Assembly: GCA_905216145.1 (NCBI GenBank)
Contig: CAJMST010000001.1
Span: 226,552-290,551 of the forward strand
Direction: 5' to 3'
Source: an uncultured bacterium
Lineage (GTDB): Bacteria > Actinomycetota > Coriobacteriia > Coriobacteriales > Coriobacteriaceae
DNA: 64,000 nucleotides
The position numbers were made by a program, and so were the translations under genes. Position 1 is the first letter of the stretch, and every line of letters begins with the position of its first letter. The notes below the pieces were generated by a model that was given only the letters and a program-made list of their open reading frames with translations, was not told where the DNA came from and did not search any database. Positions 26,586 through 33,900 of this stretch are shown one piece after another.

Positions 26586-26639
26586 AGCGACCGCCTAGGT
26601 TGTGCCGGTTGTGCCAGGCTTTTAGAGCGGCATTACCGA

Positions 26640-26668
26640 TTGTCCAAAATGTCATTCGTGGGTAGAAT
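26640..26668 (+). promoter_or_regulatory. Sigma-70-type promoter for the candidate antitoxin RNA
   Basis: TTGTCC (26640-26645), 17-bp spacer, TAGAAT (26663-26668). No coding frame with a ribosome site follows, but a terminator does about 80 bp downstream, as expected for a small RNA gene. Confidence 0.6.
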
Positions 26669-26674
26669 AGTGTC

Positions 26675-26757
26675 GACGGCAGCCCAAGTTCTGGAAAGCT
26701 GGGCAGCGCCGTTGCTTGGATTAAGGGGTCAACGCCTTAGCGGCGGCGACCCCTTTT
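26675..26757 (+). ncRNA. Candidate antisense RNA antitoxin, about 83 nt
   Basis: The predicted transcript starts about 7 bases after the TAGAAT box and ends in a strong terminator (AAGGGGTC at 26723-26730 pairing with GACCCCTT at 26748-26755, then TTTT). A 5' stem-loop pairs CGGC and GCCC elements around 26676-26711. The RNA is convergent with, and complementary to, the last 21 nt of the small toxin-like ORF and its 3' region. Existence of the RNA is inferred from promoter and terminator only. Confidence 0.5.
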
Positions 26758-26862
26758 ACGTTGCTTCGAACGTTGCTTGAGTGCCTCGGAAAGCCCGACG
26801 AGCGCTGTGAAGAACGAGACCAAAGCGGTCAGAAGTCTCACAAAATCAATCAGATCGGTCAT
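26737..26862 (-). CDS. Small membrane peptide, candidate type I toxin (41 aa)
   Basis: 41 residues: MTDLIDFVRLLTALVSFFTA, then a few more hydrophobic residues, then a strongly basic tail ending RKRGRRR. One transmembrane helix is predicted (about 4-28). The ribosome site GGGAGGTGATG, five bases upstream, is near perfect, so the ORF is almost certainly designed for translation despite its size. The ribosome site is locked in a leader hairpin (26871-26887), and a convergent small RNA overlaps the 3' end; both are hallmarks of type I toxin-antitoxin genes such as txpA/ratA. I do not recognise a named toxin family. Toxicity is inference. Confidence 0.6.
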   Translation of the reverse strand: MTDLIDFVRLLTALVSFFTALVGLSEALKQRSKQRKRGRRR

Positions 26863-26870
26863 GGGCATCA

Positions 26871-26887
26871 CCTCCCATCAGATGGAG
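26871..26887 (-). promoter_or_regulatory. Hairpin hiding the toxin ribosome-binding site
   Basis: On the minus strand, CCTCCAT - CTG - ATGGGAGG folds with one bulged G, pairing the GGGAGG ribosome site. Such leaders block translation until processed or unfolded. Confidence 0.5.
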
Positions 26888-26926
26888 GGCGTTGCCCGGC
26901 ACATGGAACTGCCGTCAACGATACCG

Positions 26927-26932
26927 ATTCTA
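26927..26932 (-). promoter_or_regulatory. -10 box of the toxin-like gene
   Basis: TAGAAT on the minus strand, the same hexamer as in the antisense promoter; the -35 (TTCGTA) is weak. A start near 26920 gives a leader of about 58 nt with two further small hairpins. Both transcripts begin near a shared GACGGCAG element. Confidence 0.4.
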
Positions 26933-26987
26933 CCAGAGCTTAGTTATATATACGAATATATGTTCGTATTCCAAGCACACAGACCCC

Positions 26988-27016
26988 TGTGACGAAGGGA
27001 CTGTCCCTTTGTCACA
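26988..27016 (-). repeat. Dispersed hairpin repeat (TGTGAC stem) abutting the HAD gene stop
   Basis: Arms TGTGAC / GTCACA with inner AAGGGAC / GTCCCTT, giving an almost continuous stem of 13 bp. It ends at the base before the stop codon (27017-27019) and so can act as a terminator. Confidence 0.8.
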
Positions 27017-27874
27017 TTATTCGATGACAGTGCGGGAGTTTTGCTTGCGCATGGTGGCGAGCATGTGTTTGGGGACGGCGTGGACCATGCAGCTGCCGAT
27101 GGTCGCGCTCGCGGCGGCCTTAGCTGCATCGCTTGCGTTTTTGGTCGCGTAGCTGTGGCGGAAACGCTTGAGCATGGCGATGTCGTTGCCGCCGTCGCCG
27201 TAGACCGCGACCTCGTTCTCGGCAATGCCGTAGTAGCCCGCCAGCCAGGCCACGCTCTCGCCCTTGTTGCACGCCACGTCCGTGATTTCGAACATCACCG
27301 GATCGAACGGCGCGTTGACCACGCGGTCCGAGCGCTCGGCCAAATACGCCTTAAGGTCGCGCTCCAGCTCGGGCGAGGTCACGCGGCAGTTGATCTTGCA
27401 CACATCGTGGCGCAGGATGTCGCCGATCGACTGGTCGAAATACTGTTCCTCGTGATACCCGCCGCGCGCACGCATGCCGCGCATCACAATACGCTTGATG
27501 GGGCTGTCCTTTTTAAAGCCCGCCTGGTGCATCTCGAACGACCCACTCGAGAACATGCCATCGGGTGTGGAGCAATCAAAGCAAATGCCCGGGAATGCCT
27601 TGAGCAGCTCCTCGGTGATCTGCGGGTCGATGGTCCAGGTTTTGAGCACCTCGCCATGACTGTCGCGCACGATGGATCCATTGGAGCAGCAGGCGTCAAG
27701 CGCCAGGCCCGTAAAGCCATGCTCGCCGATCGGCAGCGTCGAGCGTCCGGTCGCGGGAACCACATGCAGGCCAGCCTCGGTCAGCTCGCGAATGGCACGG
27801 CGGATGGTCCCATCCGCCTCATGCAGGGCGTTCAGCAGCGTTCCGTCTAAGTCACTCGCAAACATCTTGATCAT
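27017..27874 (-). CDS. Cof-like HAD-IIB phosphatase
   Basis: 285 residues. HAD motif I is FASDLDGTLL (the two Asp near residues 8-10), motif II is VVPATGRST, the lysine motif lies in the CNKGESVAWL region, and motif IV is VYGDGGNDIAML. A C2-type cap lies between motifs II and III (about 80-190). This subfamily dephosphorylates sugar phosphates, flavin or other small phosphates, with broad specificity. The ATG at 27874 is preferred because GGAGAGG is seven bases away; the GTG at 27880 would be too close. Confidence 0.9.
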   Translation of the reverse strand: MIKMFASDLDGTLLNALHEADGTIRRAIRELTEAGLHVVPATGRSTLPIGEHGFTGLALDACCSNGSIVRDSHGEVLKTWTIDPQITEELLKAFPGICFDCSTPDGMFSSGSFEMHQAGFKKDSPIKRIVMRGMRARGGYHEEQYFDQSIGDILRHDVCKINCRVTSPELERDLKAYLAERSDRVVNAPFDPVMFEITDVACNKGESVAWLAGYYGIAENEVAVYGDGGNDIAMLKRFRHSYATKNASDAAKAAASATIGSCMVHAVPKHMLATMRKQNSRTVIE

Positions 27875-27988
27875 GGGCACGCCTCTCCTTCGTCTGCACG
27901 ATATTGTAGACGAGAACGGGCGTGCCCAAACAATGGCGTCCCGGCGCGGCGAGACAATGCTTCCGCAAATTCACGGTGCCCCAGTGCC

Positions 27989-29251
27989 TTAAGACATTCG
28001 CCATAAGCGACTTTTCAGCCGATAAAATAGTGCCGTCGTCAACGTCAGCACCGCCAACATTCCTGCGAATACACTCGCCGGTGTCCATCGATCATATGCA
28101 ACCCCGTACGTCAATTGGCCGATAGGTGTTGCGCAGGAAAGGACCATGTAAACGAGTGCCAGCACTTTTCCGCAGAGTTCCTTTGGCGCTGACCGCTGAA
28201 CGAATGAAACGACTTCAACCGATGTAACGCTTGCCCACGCCATGACCCATGCCGAGCCGGCCGCAAGCGCGACAAACGCAAATTCGTTAGGACCGCTCAG
28301 TAGCGTGACAATAATCGGTACGACTCCTAAACAGATCATCGCAACATATCGACATATGCCCTTGAAGGAAAAACGATGCGGCCAAATACCGACCAAACCA
28401 CTGCCGACAAGACCACCTAAGCCCATAGCCACCTCAATAATCCCAACAAAGGATGACTGCATTCCGAGATGCTTTGCAACAATAACGGGAGCACCAATCG
28501 TTAACCCAACTAACGCAAGGTTCAAAATAGCCGCAATCAAAAACACAACGAGCAATGATGAGTTTTGAGACAGATACCGAATCAACTCCCGAAAATCGTT
28601 TCGGCGTGTCGTACGCGTCGCGCCGTCTCCCATCGTTTCAGATGGGGCATTTTGCTTGAGTGCGCCCCCGAACAGCAGGGCTGAAATCGTAAACGTCAAC
28701 GCCGCGGTTTCGCATAGAGTATCGATACCAAAGCACCCATAGACTGCCGTCCCGACTACAGGCCCCAAGATATTGCTCATCATGATTATCTGCGAGACCA
28801 ACGCAGTGGCACGCTCAACCTTTTCTTGGCCCGTCATGCGCACCGCCTCAATTTGAAGCATCGGTTTCAGCAGCGATTGGATGCCATATTGGACGCAAAG
28901 CATTGCTGCCACGACAACCGCAAGAGGCAGCGAACGCTTCATGGGGATAAACAGCAGTGATGCAGCCATCAGAACAATGCCGAGTACCACAAGAACCCCG
29001 CGATGTCTTCCCCGATCCGCCAAAATCCCGCCAACCGGAGTCGCGAGCACGCCCGGTATGAACGCTATCGCCGCGACGGCGCCATATAACGTTGAGGAGC
29101 CGCTGCAATCGAACAAGTAAAGCGGGCACGCAAAGCACAGTGCCGACAGCATCGAATACGCACACAGCTGTGCAACAAGAAGACCAAATAGCCTGATAGA
29201 TCGCACTGTTTTTGGCGCCAATGAAACGCTAATTCTTCGCATCCCAGCCAT
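27989..29251 (-). CDS. MFS-family efflux-type transporter
   Basis: 420 residues with 12 hydrophobic segments. After the first helices, GGILADRGRHRGVLV matches the MFS loop 2-3 motif (GxLaDrxGrk). The middle cytoplasmic loop (about 195-215) is charged, and the second half repeats the pattern. Codon usage and GC content look lower than in neighbours (many ATA, TTT, ACA triplets), consistent with horizontal acquisition. The gene lies downstream of a TetR gene in the same direction, with TetR-type operators between, typical of an inducible drug or metabolite exporter. The specific substrate is unknown. Confidence 0.85.
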   Translation of the reverse strand: MAGMRRISVSLAPKTVRSIRLFGLLVAQLCAYSMLSALCFACPLYLFDCSGSSTLYGAVAAIAFIPGVLATPVGGILADRGRHRGVLVVLGIVLMAASLLFIPMKRSLPLAVVVAAMLCVQYGIQSLLKPMLQIEAVRMTGQEKVERATALVSQIIMMSNILGPVVGTAVYGCFGIDTLCETAALTFTISALLFGGALKQNAPSETMGDGATRTTRRNDFRELIRYLSQNSSLLVVFLIAAILNLALVGLTIGAPVIVAKHLGMQSSFVGIIEVAMGLGGLVGSGLVGIWPHRFSFKGICRYVAMICLGVVPIIVTLLSGPNEFAFVALAAGSAWVMAWASVTSVEVVSFVQRSAPKELCGKVLALVYMVLSCATPIGQLTYGVAYDRWTPASVFAGMLAVLTLTTALFYRLKSRLWRMS

Positions 29252-29264
29252 AAGCCTGCCCCCA

Positions 29265-29287
29265 AATACATACTGTTAGTATGTATT
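29265..29287. promoter_or_regulatory. Perfect TetR-type operator upstream of the MFS gene
   Basis: Arms AATACATACT and AGTATGTATT separated by GTT: a 10-bp perfect inverted repeat, 14 bp upstream of the MFS start. Confidence 0.65.
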
Positions 29288-29331
29288 TAATGACTTGAAA
29301 AGGGCAGCCGTGGCTACCCTCACAAATCAAT

Positions 29332-29350
29332 TACATACCGTTGGTATCTA
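29332..29350. promoter_or_regulatory. Second TetR-type operator
   Basis: Arms TACATACC and GGTATCTA around the same GTT spacer, with one mismatch. It lies just past the stop codon of the TetR gene, suggesting a second binding site upstream of the MFS promoter. Confidence 0.5.
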
Positions 29351-29352
29351 TA

Positions 29353-30015
29353 TTACCACCCGGCACGGTTCCATACGTCCCAAATCTGGGCCGTTGTCTG
29401 GAGCACTTCATTACCCAAATCAAGCCCCACCGCGGCCGCCATCTGCGCCAAACATTGTGCGCGAGCAAGCATTCGCTCCTTGGGCTCGAGCGGACGGAAC
29501 AATGGCAGCAGCCAAAGATTCGCTAACAACGATACGGCCTCCGCTGCTTCGCGCGGGCATTCGCACGCAATGGAGCCGTCGGCGATGCCCTCCTCGATTA
29601 CTGGCAAGAGATTGCCATCGGCCGACTCGTCAAACGAACCTTGGTACTGCATCGCCAGCAGCCGCGAGCTTTTTACCGGATCTGCCGCAGGATGCATGCG
29701 AGCCCATAGCTCGATTTGCGGAACGACGGACTCGGGCGCATAAAGTCGTTTGAGCTTTTGAGCTCCCGTCATATTGCCAGCACCGAGTGTCGCGCGACGG
29801 TGCTCAGCAATCGGAGCCGTTGCCCGATCAAATGCGGCGTTGAAAATCTCCTCTTTGCTCTTAAAGTGATGATAGACAGCACCCTTGGTCATGCCATCGA
29901 GGCGGTCGACGATGTCTTGAATGCTCGTCCCCTCATAACCCTGTACGCAGAATAGCTCCAGCGCCGCGTCGAGAATCTTCGCGACAGTCTCCTCGGGATA
30001 TTTATTACGACCCAT
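29353..30015 (-). CDS. TetR-family regulator of the adjacent MFS gene
   Basis: 220 residues from the ATG at 30015. The helix-turn-helix is plain: KILDAALELFCVQGYEGTSI, QDIVDRL, then TKGAVYHHFKSKEEIFNAAF. It encodes a repressor that probably binds the two operators downstream and controls the MFS exporter. The start is uncertain: neither 30015 nor the longer reading from 30051 has a strong ribosome site. The ligand domain is unremarkable. Confidence 0.85.
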   Translation of the reverse strand: MGRNKYPEETVAKILDAALELFCVQGYEGTSIQDIVDRLDGMTKGAVYHHFKSKEEIFNAAFDRATAPIAEHRRATLGAGNMTGAQKLKRLYAPESVVPQIELWARMHPAADPVKSSRLLAMQYQGSFDESADGNLLPVIEEGIADGSIACECPREAAEAVSLLANLWLLPLFRPLEPKERMLARAQCLAQMAAAVGLDLGNEVLQTTAQIWDVWNRAGW

Positions 30016-30089
30016 AATCCGTCCATCCACAACGCAAGTCTTGTGCCTCATTGCAGCATTTTAACGTTGCGGATGGTAGACGGTCGATT

Positions 30090-30428
30090 CTACACCGCGG
30101 CGGGGCCGTGTTCGCCGGTGCGGATGCGGATGACTTCCTCGACCGGCTCGACCCAAATCTTGCCGTCTCCAACGGCACCGGTGCGGGCGGCGTTGCAGAT
30201 GATGTCGACAATTCCGTCGACGTGCTCGTCGGCGCAGATGAGGGTGAACTGCACCTTAGGAATCATGTTGACAAGCAACTCGTTGCCGCGCACGTATTCC
30301 TTCCAGCCATGCTGCGCGCCGCAGCCCTGCACCTGGTTGATAGTCATGCCACGAACATCGGCAGCAAACAGCGCGTCTTTAAGAACCTCAAGTTTCTCCT
30401 GGCGCACGATAGCCGTGATCTTTTTCAT
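30090..30428 (-). CDS. PII nitrogen-signalling protein lacking the uridylylation Tyr
   Basis: 112-residue PII protein (GlnB/GlnK). It has MKKITAIVRQEKLEVLKDAL, the T-loop GCGAQHGWKEYVRGNELLVN and the C-loop RTGAVGDGKIWV. Position 51, the tyrosine that is uridylylated in enteric bacteria (AEY51), is leucine here, and position 46 is Val. Modification by uridylylation is therefore impossible at that site. It lies downstream of amt, as GlnK usually does; PII then blocks the ammonium channel according to ADP/ATP and 2-oxoglutarate. AGGAATTCATT precedes the ATG. Confidence 0.92.
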   Translation of the reverse strand: MKKITAIVRQEKLEVLKDALFAADVRGMTINQVQGCGAQHGWKEYVRGNELLVNMIPKVQFTLICADEHVDGIVDIICNAARTGAVGDGKIWVEPVEEVIRIRTGEHGPAAV

Positions 30429-30474
30429 AATGAATTCCTCTCAATAATCAACGTATCCCTTTACATGAGACGCG

Positions 30475-30492
30475 GGTTTCCCAAGTGCCGCA
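30475..30492. repeat. Direct-repeat arm of the amt-glnK element
   Basis: GGTTTCCCAAGTGCCGCA, identical to 30538-30555. Confidence 0.7.
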
Positions 30493-30537
30493 AACTAACC
30501 TCAGAAATCAAAAAAGTTCAACTGACTGGTCTTAGCA

Positions 30538-30635
30538 GGTTTCCCAAGTGCCGCAGATCGGCCTGAAAGAGGAGTGCCGCGTACTTAAGGTACGCAAACG
30601 ACGATTGAAGGCCGAGGTGCGGTGCTTGGGGAAGC
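30538..30635. repeat. Nested 98-bp palindromic element between amt and glnK
   Basis: The outer arms (30538-30555 with 30618-30635) pair imperfectly. Inside them are CGGCCT / AGGCCG (30559-30564, 30609-30614) and the innermost GCGTAC / GTACGC (30579-30584, 30590-30595). It ends 2 bases before the amt stop codon (30638-30640), so it lies in the amt-glnK transcript and may be an attenuator or a mobile miniature element. Confidence 0.65.
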
Positions 30636-30637
30636 TG

Positions 30638-31915
30638 CTAATCGAGTCCCGAGAAGGAGGGGTATGCGCTCTCGCCGTGTTGACTCGCATCCATGCCCAG
30701 TGCCTCGTCGGCCTCGTCCACACGCAGGCTGCCGTGGAACAGCGCCTTGACCACCGCGGCGATCACCAAATCGAGCACCAGCACAATAGCAACCGTCACC
30801 ACAATGCCCAAGATCTGCGAGATGAGCAGTGACACGTCGCCCGTGTAGAACAGACCGCCCTTACCGGTCCACGAGAGCTCCGGCACGCAGAACAGGCCCG
30901 TGAGCACGCCGCCCAGGATACCGCCGATACCATGGCAGCCAAACGCATCGAGCGCATCGTCGTAGCCAAACTTGGTCTTGAGATGACTGATGGCCAAGTA
31001 GCAGACGGGAGACACAATCAGGCCCATGATTAGCGCCGCCCACGGCTCGACAAAGCCGGCGCCCGGCGTGACCACCACAAGGCCCGCGACCAGACCGGTG
31101 CTGGCGCCCACCAGCGTGGGGCGACCAGTGTGCACGCGCTCGACGGCAAGCCACGAGACCATACCCGCCGCGCTGGCCGTCACGGTGTTGAGGATGGCGA
31201 GTGCCGCCACGGCGTCGGCCTTGAACTCGCTGCCGCCGTTGAAGCCAAACCAGCCAAACCAAAGCAGGCCGGCTCCCAGCGCCACAAACGGCACGTTATG
31301 CGGACGGTAGCTCACCATGCCAAAACCGCGACGACGGCCGAGCATTAAGCAGAGGATCAGGCCGGTAAGACCGGACGAAATGTGTACTACGTCGCCGCCG
31401 GCAAAGTCGAGCGCGCCGATGATGTCGCCGATAAAGGAGCCCTCGCCGCCCCAAACCATGTGGGCAAGCGGCGCATAGACCACGAGCAGCCAAATGCCCA
31501 GGAAGGCCGCCATGGCACCAAACTTAACGCGGCCGGCCAGGCTGCCCGTGACGATAGCAGCCGTGATCATGGCAAATGCCATCTGGAAGGCGATGTTGAT
31601 GATCTGAGGGTAGACGGCACCGTCCGCGGCATTACCCTCGGCCGTCTGCAGCACCTGGTTGAGCACCGGCAGGCACAGCAGCTGGTCAAGGCCTCCAATA
31701 AATGGGCTGGAACCGTCGCCGCCGTAGGCCAGCGACCAGCCGGCAACAATCCACAGCACACCGACCAGGCCAATGGCGCCAAAGCACATGAGCATGGTGT
31801 TGATGACATTTTTGCGCCTGGACAGGCCGCCATAGAAAAACGCCAGACCCGGTGTCATTAAAAACACGAGCATGGTGCAGATGAGCATAAACGTTGTCGA
31901 TCCCGTATCGTACAT
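30638..31915 (-). CDS. amt: Ammonium transporter
   Basis: 425 residues with 11 hydrophobic segments. Signatures are FFYGGLSRRKNVIN, FQMAFAMITAAIVTG and DFAGGDVVHISSGLTGL (the twin-histidine motif of the pore is in this region and at the later AFGCHGIGG). It imports ammonium at low concentration. It is followed by the PII gene about 210 bp away, an arrangement conserved in bacteria in which PII plugs the channel. GGGGG lies seven bases upstream of the ATG. Confidence 0.95.
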   Translation of the reverse strand: MYDTGSTTFMLICTMLVFLMTPGLAFFYGGLSRRKNVINTMLMCFGAIGLVGVLWIVAGWSLAYGGDGSSPFIGGLDQLLCLPVLNQVLQTAEGNAADGAVYPQIINIAFQMAFAMITAAIVTGSLAGRVKFGAMAAFLGIWLLVVYAPLAHMVWGGEGSFIGDIIGALDFAGGDVVHISSGLTGLILCLMLGRRRGFGMVSYRPHNVPFVALGAGLLWFGWFGFNGGSEFKADAVAALAILNTVTASAAGMVSWLAVERVHTGRPTLVGASTGLVAGLVVVTPGAGFVEPWAALIMGLIVSPVCYLAISHLKTKFGYDDALDAFGCHGIGGILGGVLTGLFCVPELSWTGKGGLFYTGDVSLLISQILGIVVTVAIVLVLDLVIAAVVKALFHGSLRVDEADEALGMDASQHGESAYPSFSGLD

Positions 31916-32112
31916 TCGTCCCCCTTGGTCGCATGAACGTTGTCGGCGCCCATAATGCGGCCGAGGGACAACTGGTGTAGACCAGATACGGCGTTGTTAA
32001 ACGCCGCGTTGTCGAATGGAAACGGTGCCGCAATCTTGGAAACGGCGCGGCAACGGGCGCGAAACGAACGGGAAATACGCGAGCAAGGGAGCCGTGAGCG
32101 CGTCCGTCCCGA

Positions 32113-33132
32113 CTAGCGCCGAAACAGCTCGTGGGCGCGGTCACGGAGATTAGTTGCTCGAATGACACCTTCGTAGCGATTGATGCGCAGACGCGGGAAG
32201 GCATTGAAAAAGCGCAGGTCACGACGACTGAGTGACACGCTCGGTACCGGACGGCTCATGCGCTTACCGGCAAGGCGACGGCTGAGCGACGGACGCGGCA
32301 TGCTCGGCGCGGCATCGGCCACGCGACGGGCAGCGAGCGCCAGACCGCGAGCACCATCCGAGATAAATGTCGGCATCGAAGCCTTCTCACGCAGGGCGTC
32401 AAGCGCGGCGTCACCCAGCTCGGCCAGCCACGCGTTAACGGCACGGCTACGGATATGCGTCTGCGCCACCGAGTCAATCGTCGATTCGGGAATGCGCTCG
32501 AGCATTGAGTCCGAGGCATCGGCAAGCGACTCATTAATGCGGTCGGCAAGGTCGGCGCGCACACGCTCCAGCTGATCGGACAGACGCCGCCAGCTCGCCA
32601 ACGAGCACACCGCGTCGACCATCATCGCGACCGCGACGATAAAGGCGGACAGCCGCACAATCAGCACCGGCAGATGGGCAAGCAGGCCCAACACCGCCGG
32701 CTCCACCACGCGGCAAATACACAACGCGCCTAAGCCAAACGCGCAGGCCCAGTACAGACAGATACGTCCGTGCAAGTTAAACGGCAGGTGCGAGTAATCC
32801 CAAAAGCGTGCGCCTGTTGTCTTTTCCAACAGCACGCCCACGCTGTACTCAATCACGCTACATACGAGCGCTGCGGCGACAAACTGGGTCGACGCGTCAG
32901 GAATTCCGCGCAACAGCAGCCAGCAGGCAATGCCGCCCGCGCCATAGATTGGGCAGCACGGCCCCAGCAAAAAGCCGCTGTTGGCAAATCGTCCGTGATT
33001 AAGCATGGCACATACTGTCGACTCCCATGCCCAACCGCAAAACCCGTAAAAGGCAAACGAGAGCACCAGTGCCGAAAGCGGGCAGGTGGCAAGCGTCGCG
33101 CCGTCAAACGCCATATCAATCGCGGTTTCCAC
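32113..33132 (-). CDS. CmpB-like putative ABC permease-type membrane protein
   Basis: 339 residues. The first 180 match the CmpB/ABC permease-like family: SFAFYGFCGWAWESTVCAML, RFANSGFLLGPCCPIYGAGG, IEYSVGVLLEKTTGARFWDYS. Six hydrophobic segments are visible. The C-terminal 150 residues are soluble, helical and arginine-rich and are not part of the family. Annotated as a permease in databases, but no ABC ATPase lies near; transport is unproven. It is 3 bp downstream of the HD gene. Confidence 0.75.
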   Translation of the reverse strand: METAIDMAFDGATLATCPLSALVLSFAFYGFCGWAWESTVCAMLNHGRFANSGFLLGPCCPIYGAGGIACWLLLRGIPDASTQFVAAALVCSVIEYSVGVLLEKTTGARFWDYSHLPFNLHGRICLYWACAFGLGALCICRVVEPAVLGLLAHLPVLIVRLSAFIVAVAMMVDAVCSLASWRRLSDQLERVRADLADRINESLADASDSMLERIPESTIDSVAQTHIRSRAVNAWLAELGDAALDALREKASMPTFISDGARGLALAARRVADAAPSMPRPSLSRRLAGKRMSRPVPSVSLSRRDLRFFNAFPRLRINRYEGVIRATNLRDRAHELFRR

Positions 33133-33135
33133 CGT

Positions 33136-33672
33136 CTACCCTCTCCTCTTTTCGCTCGATTCGCCACTCACGCCATCGTCCGCCCCGTCCTTACGCGGCA
33201 GGCGGCCGGCGACCGTCTCACGCAGCGCGCACCATTTATCTGCCAGGCACACAATCCATGCCTCACGACACGTCGGCGGCACCGGCACCAGCGGAAACAT
33301 ATGGCGCACGATGATATTCCGCTCGCGCGGCGTCAGTTCAAAATCTTCCTCCGCACGCGCCAGGGCAAAAAACGGGTGGCGAAAGCCATGCAGCCGATGG
33401 CTTGGGTCGGGATCGTGCCAGTCATAGAGAAAGTAATCGTGCAGCAGGGCTCCGCGCAGCAACGAAGCACGGTCGACCGAAATGCCAGCACGGCCCAAGC
33501 GCTCGGCAAAGGACAGGCTCGCCCGCGCTACTGAAGTCACATGTGCATAGACCGTCACGTCGCCATGCTGGATAAACTCGTGCGTCAGGTCCAAGCGGCC
33601 CGCCTGGGCCAGCTGGCGGGCGGCATAGTCGACCTCGTGCGCGATTTTCTCGGCACGAACGGTATCGGACAT
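33136..33672 (-). CDS. HD-domain protein
   Basis: 178 residues. The metal-binding HD motif is in LLRGALLHDYFLYDWHD (about residues 70-86), with a preceding YAHVTSVARASL and a following RHMFPLVPVPP, IVCLADKWCAL. This is an HD-superfamily phosphohydrolase; the substrate (nucleotide, cyclic nucleotide or other) cannot be read. The ATG at 33672 is chosen because GGAAGGAGG sits six bases upstream; the longer frame to 33744 lacks a site. It is coupled to the membrane protein gene downstream. Confidence 0.8.
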   Translation of the reverse strand: MSDTVRAEKIAHEVDYAARQLAQAGRLDLTHEFIQHGDVTVYAHVTSVARASLSFAERLGRAGISVDRASLLRGALLHDYFLYDWHDPDPSHRLHGFRHPFFALARAEEDFELTPRERNIIVRHMFPLVPVPPTCREAWIVCLADKWCALRETVAGRLPRKDGADDGVSGESSEKRRG

Positions 33673-33900
33673 GCTGCCTCCTTCCAGCGACTCACGGCGA
33701 CAAGCCACGGCCTGTGCACAATCGATAAAAACATCATGGAACATATCAGTATGGCATCGGACAAAACGTTTTGCCCCACCAGTTGGCGAATTACCGCGCC
33801 GCCGTCACATATCAAACGCCAAAATGTGCGAGACTGTCTTGTGCAATTGTGCCGGCCGAGGGAGTGCCGGCGCACGATTCGCATGGAGTAACCCACAACG

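Noticed and set aside
31916..32112. Structured RNA between the CmpB-like gene and amt
   Set aside because: Only a short CGGCGTT/AACGCCG hairpin (about 31998-32014) was found, without T-run or conserved motif.
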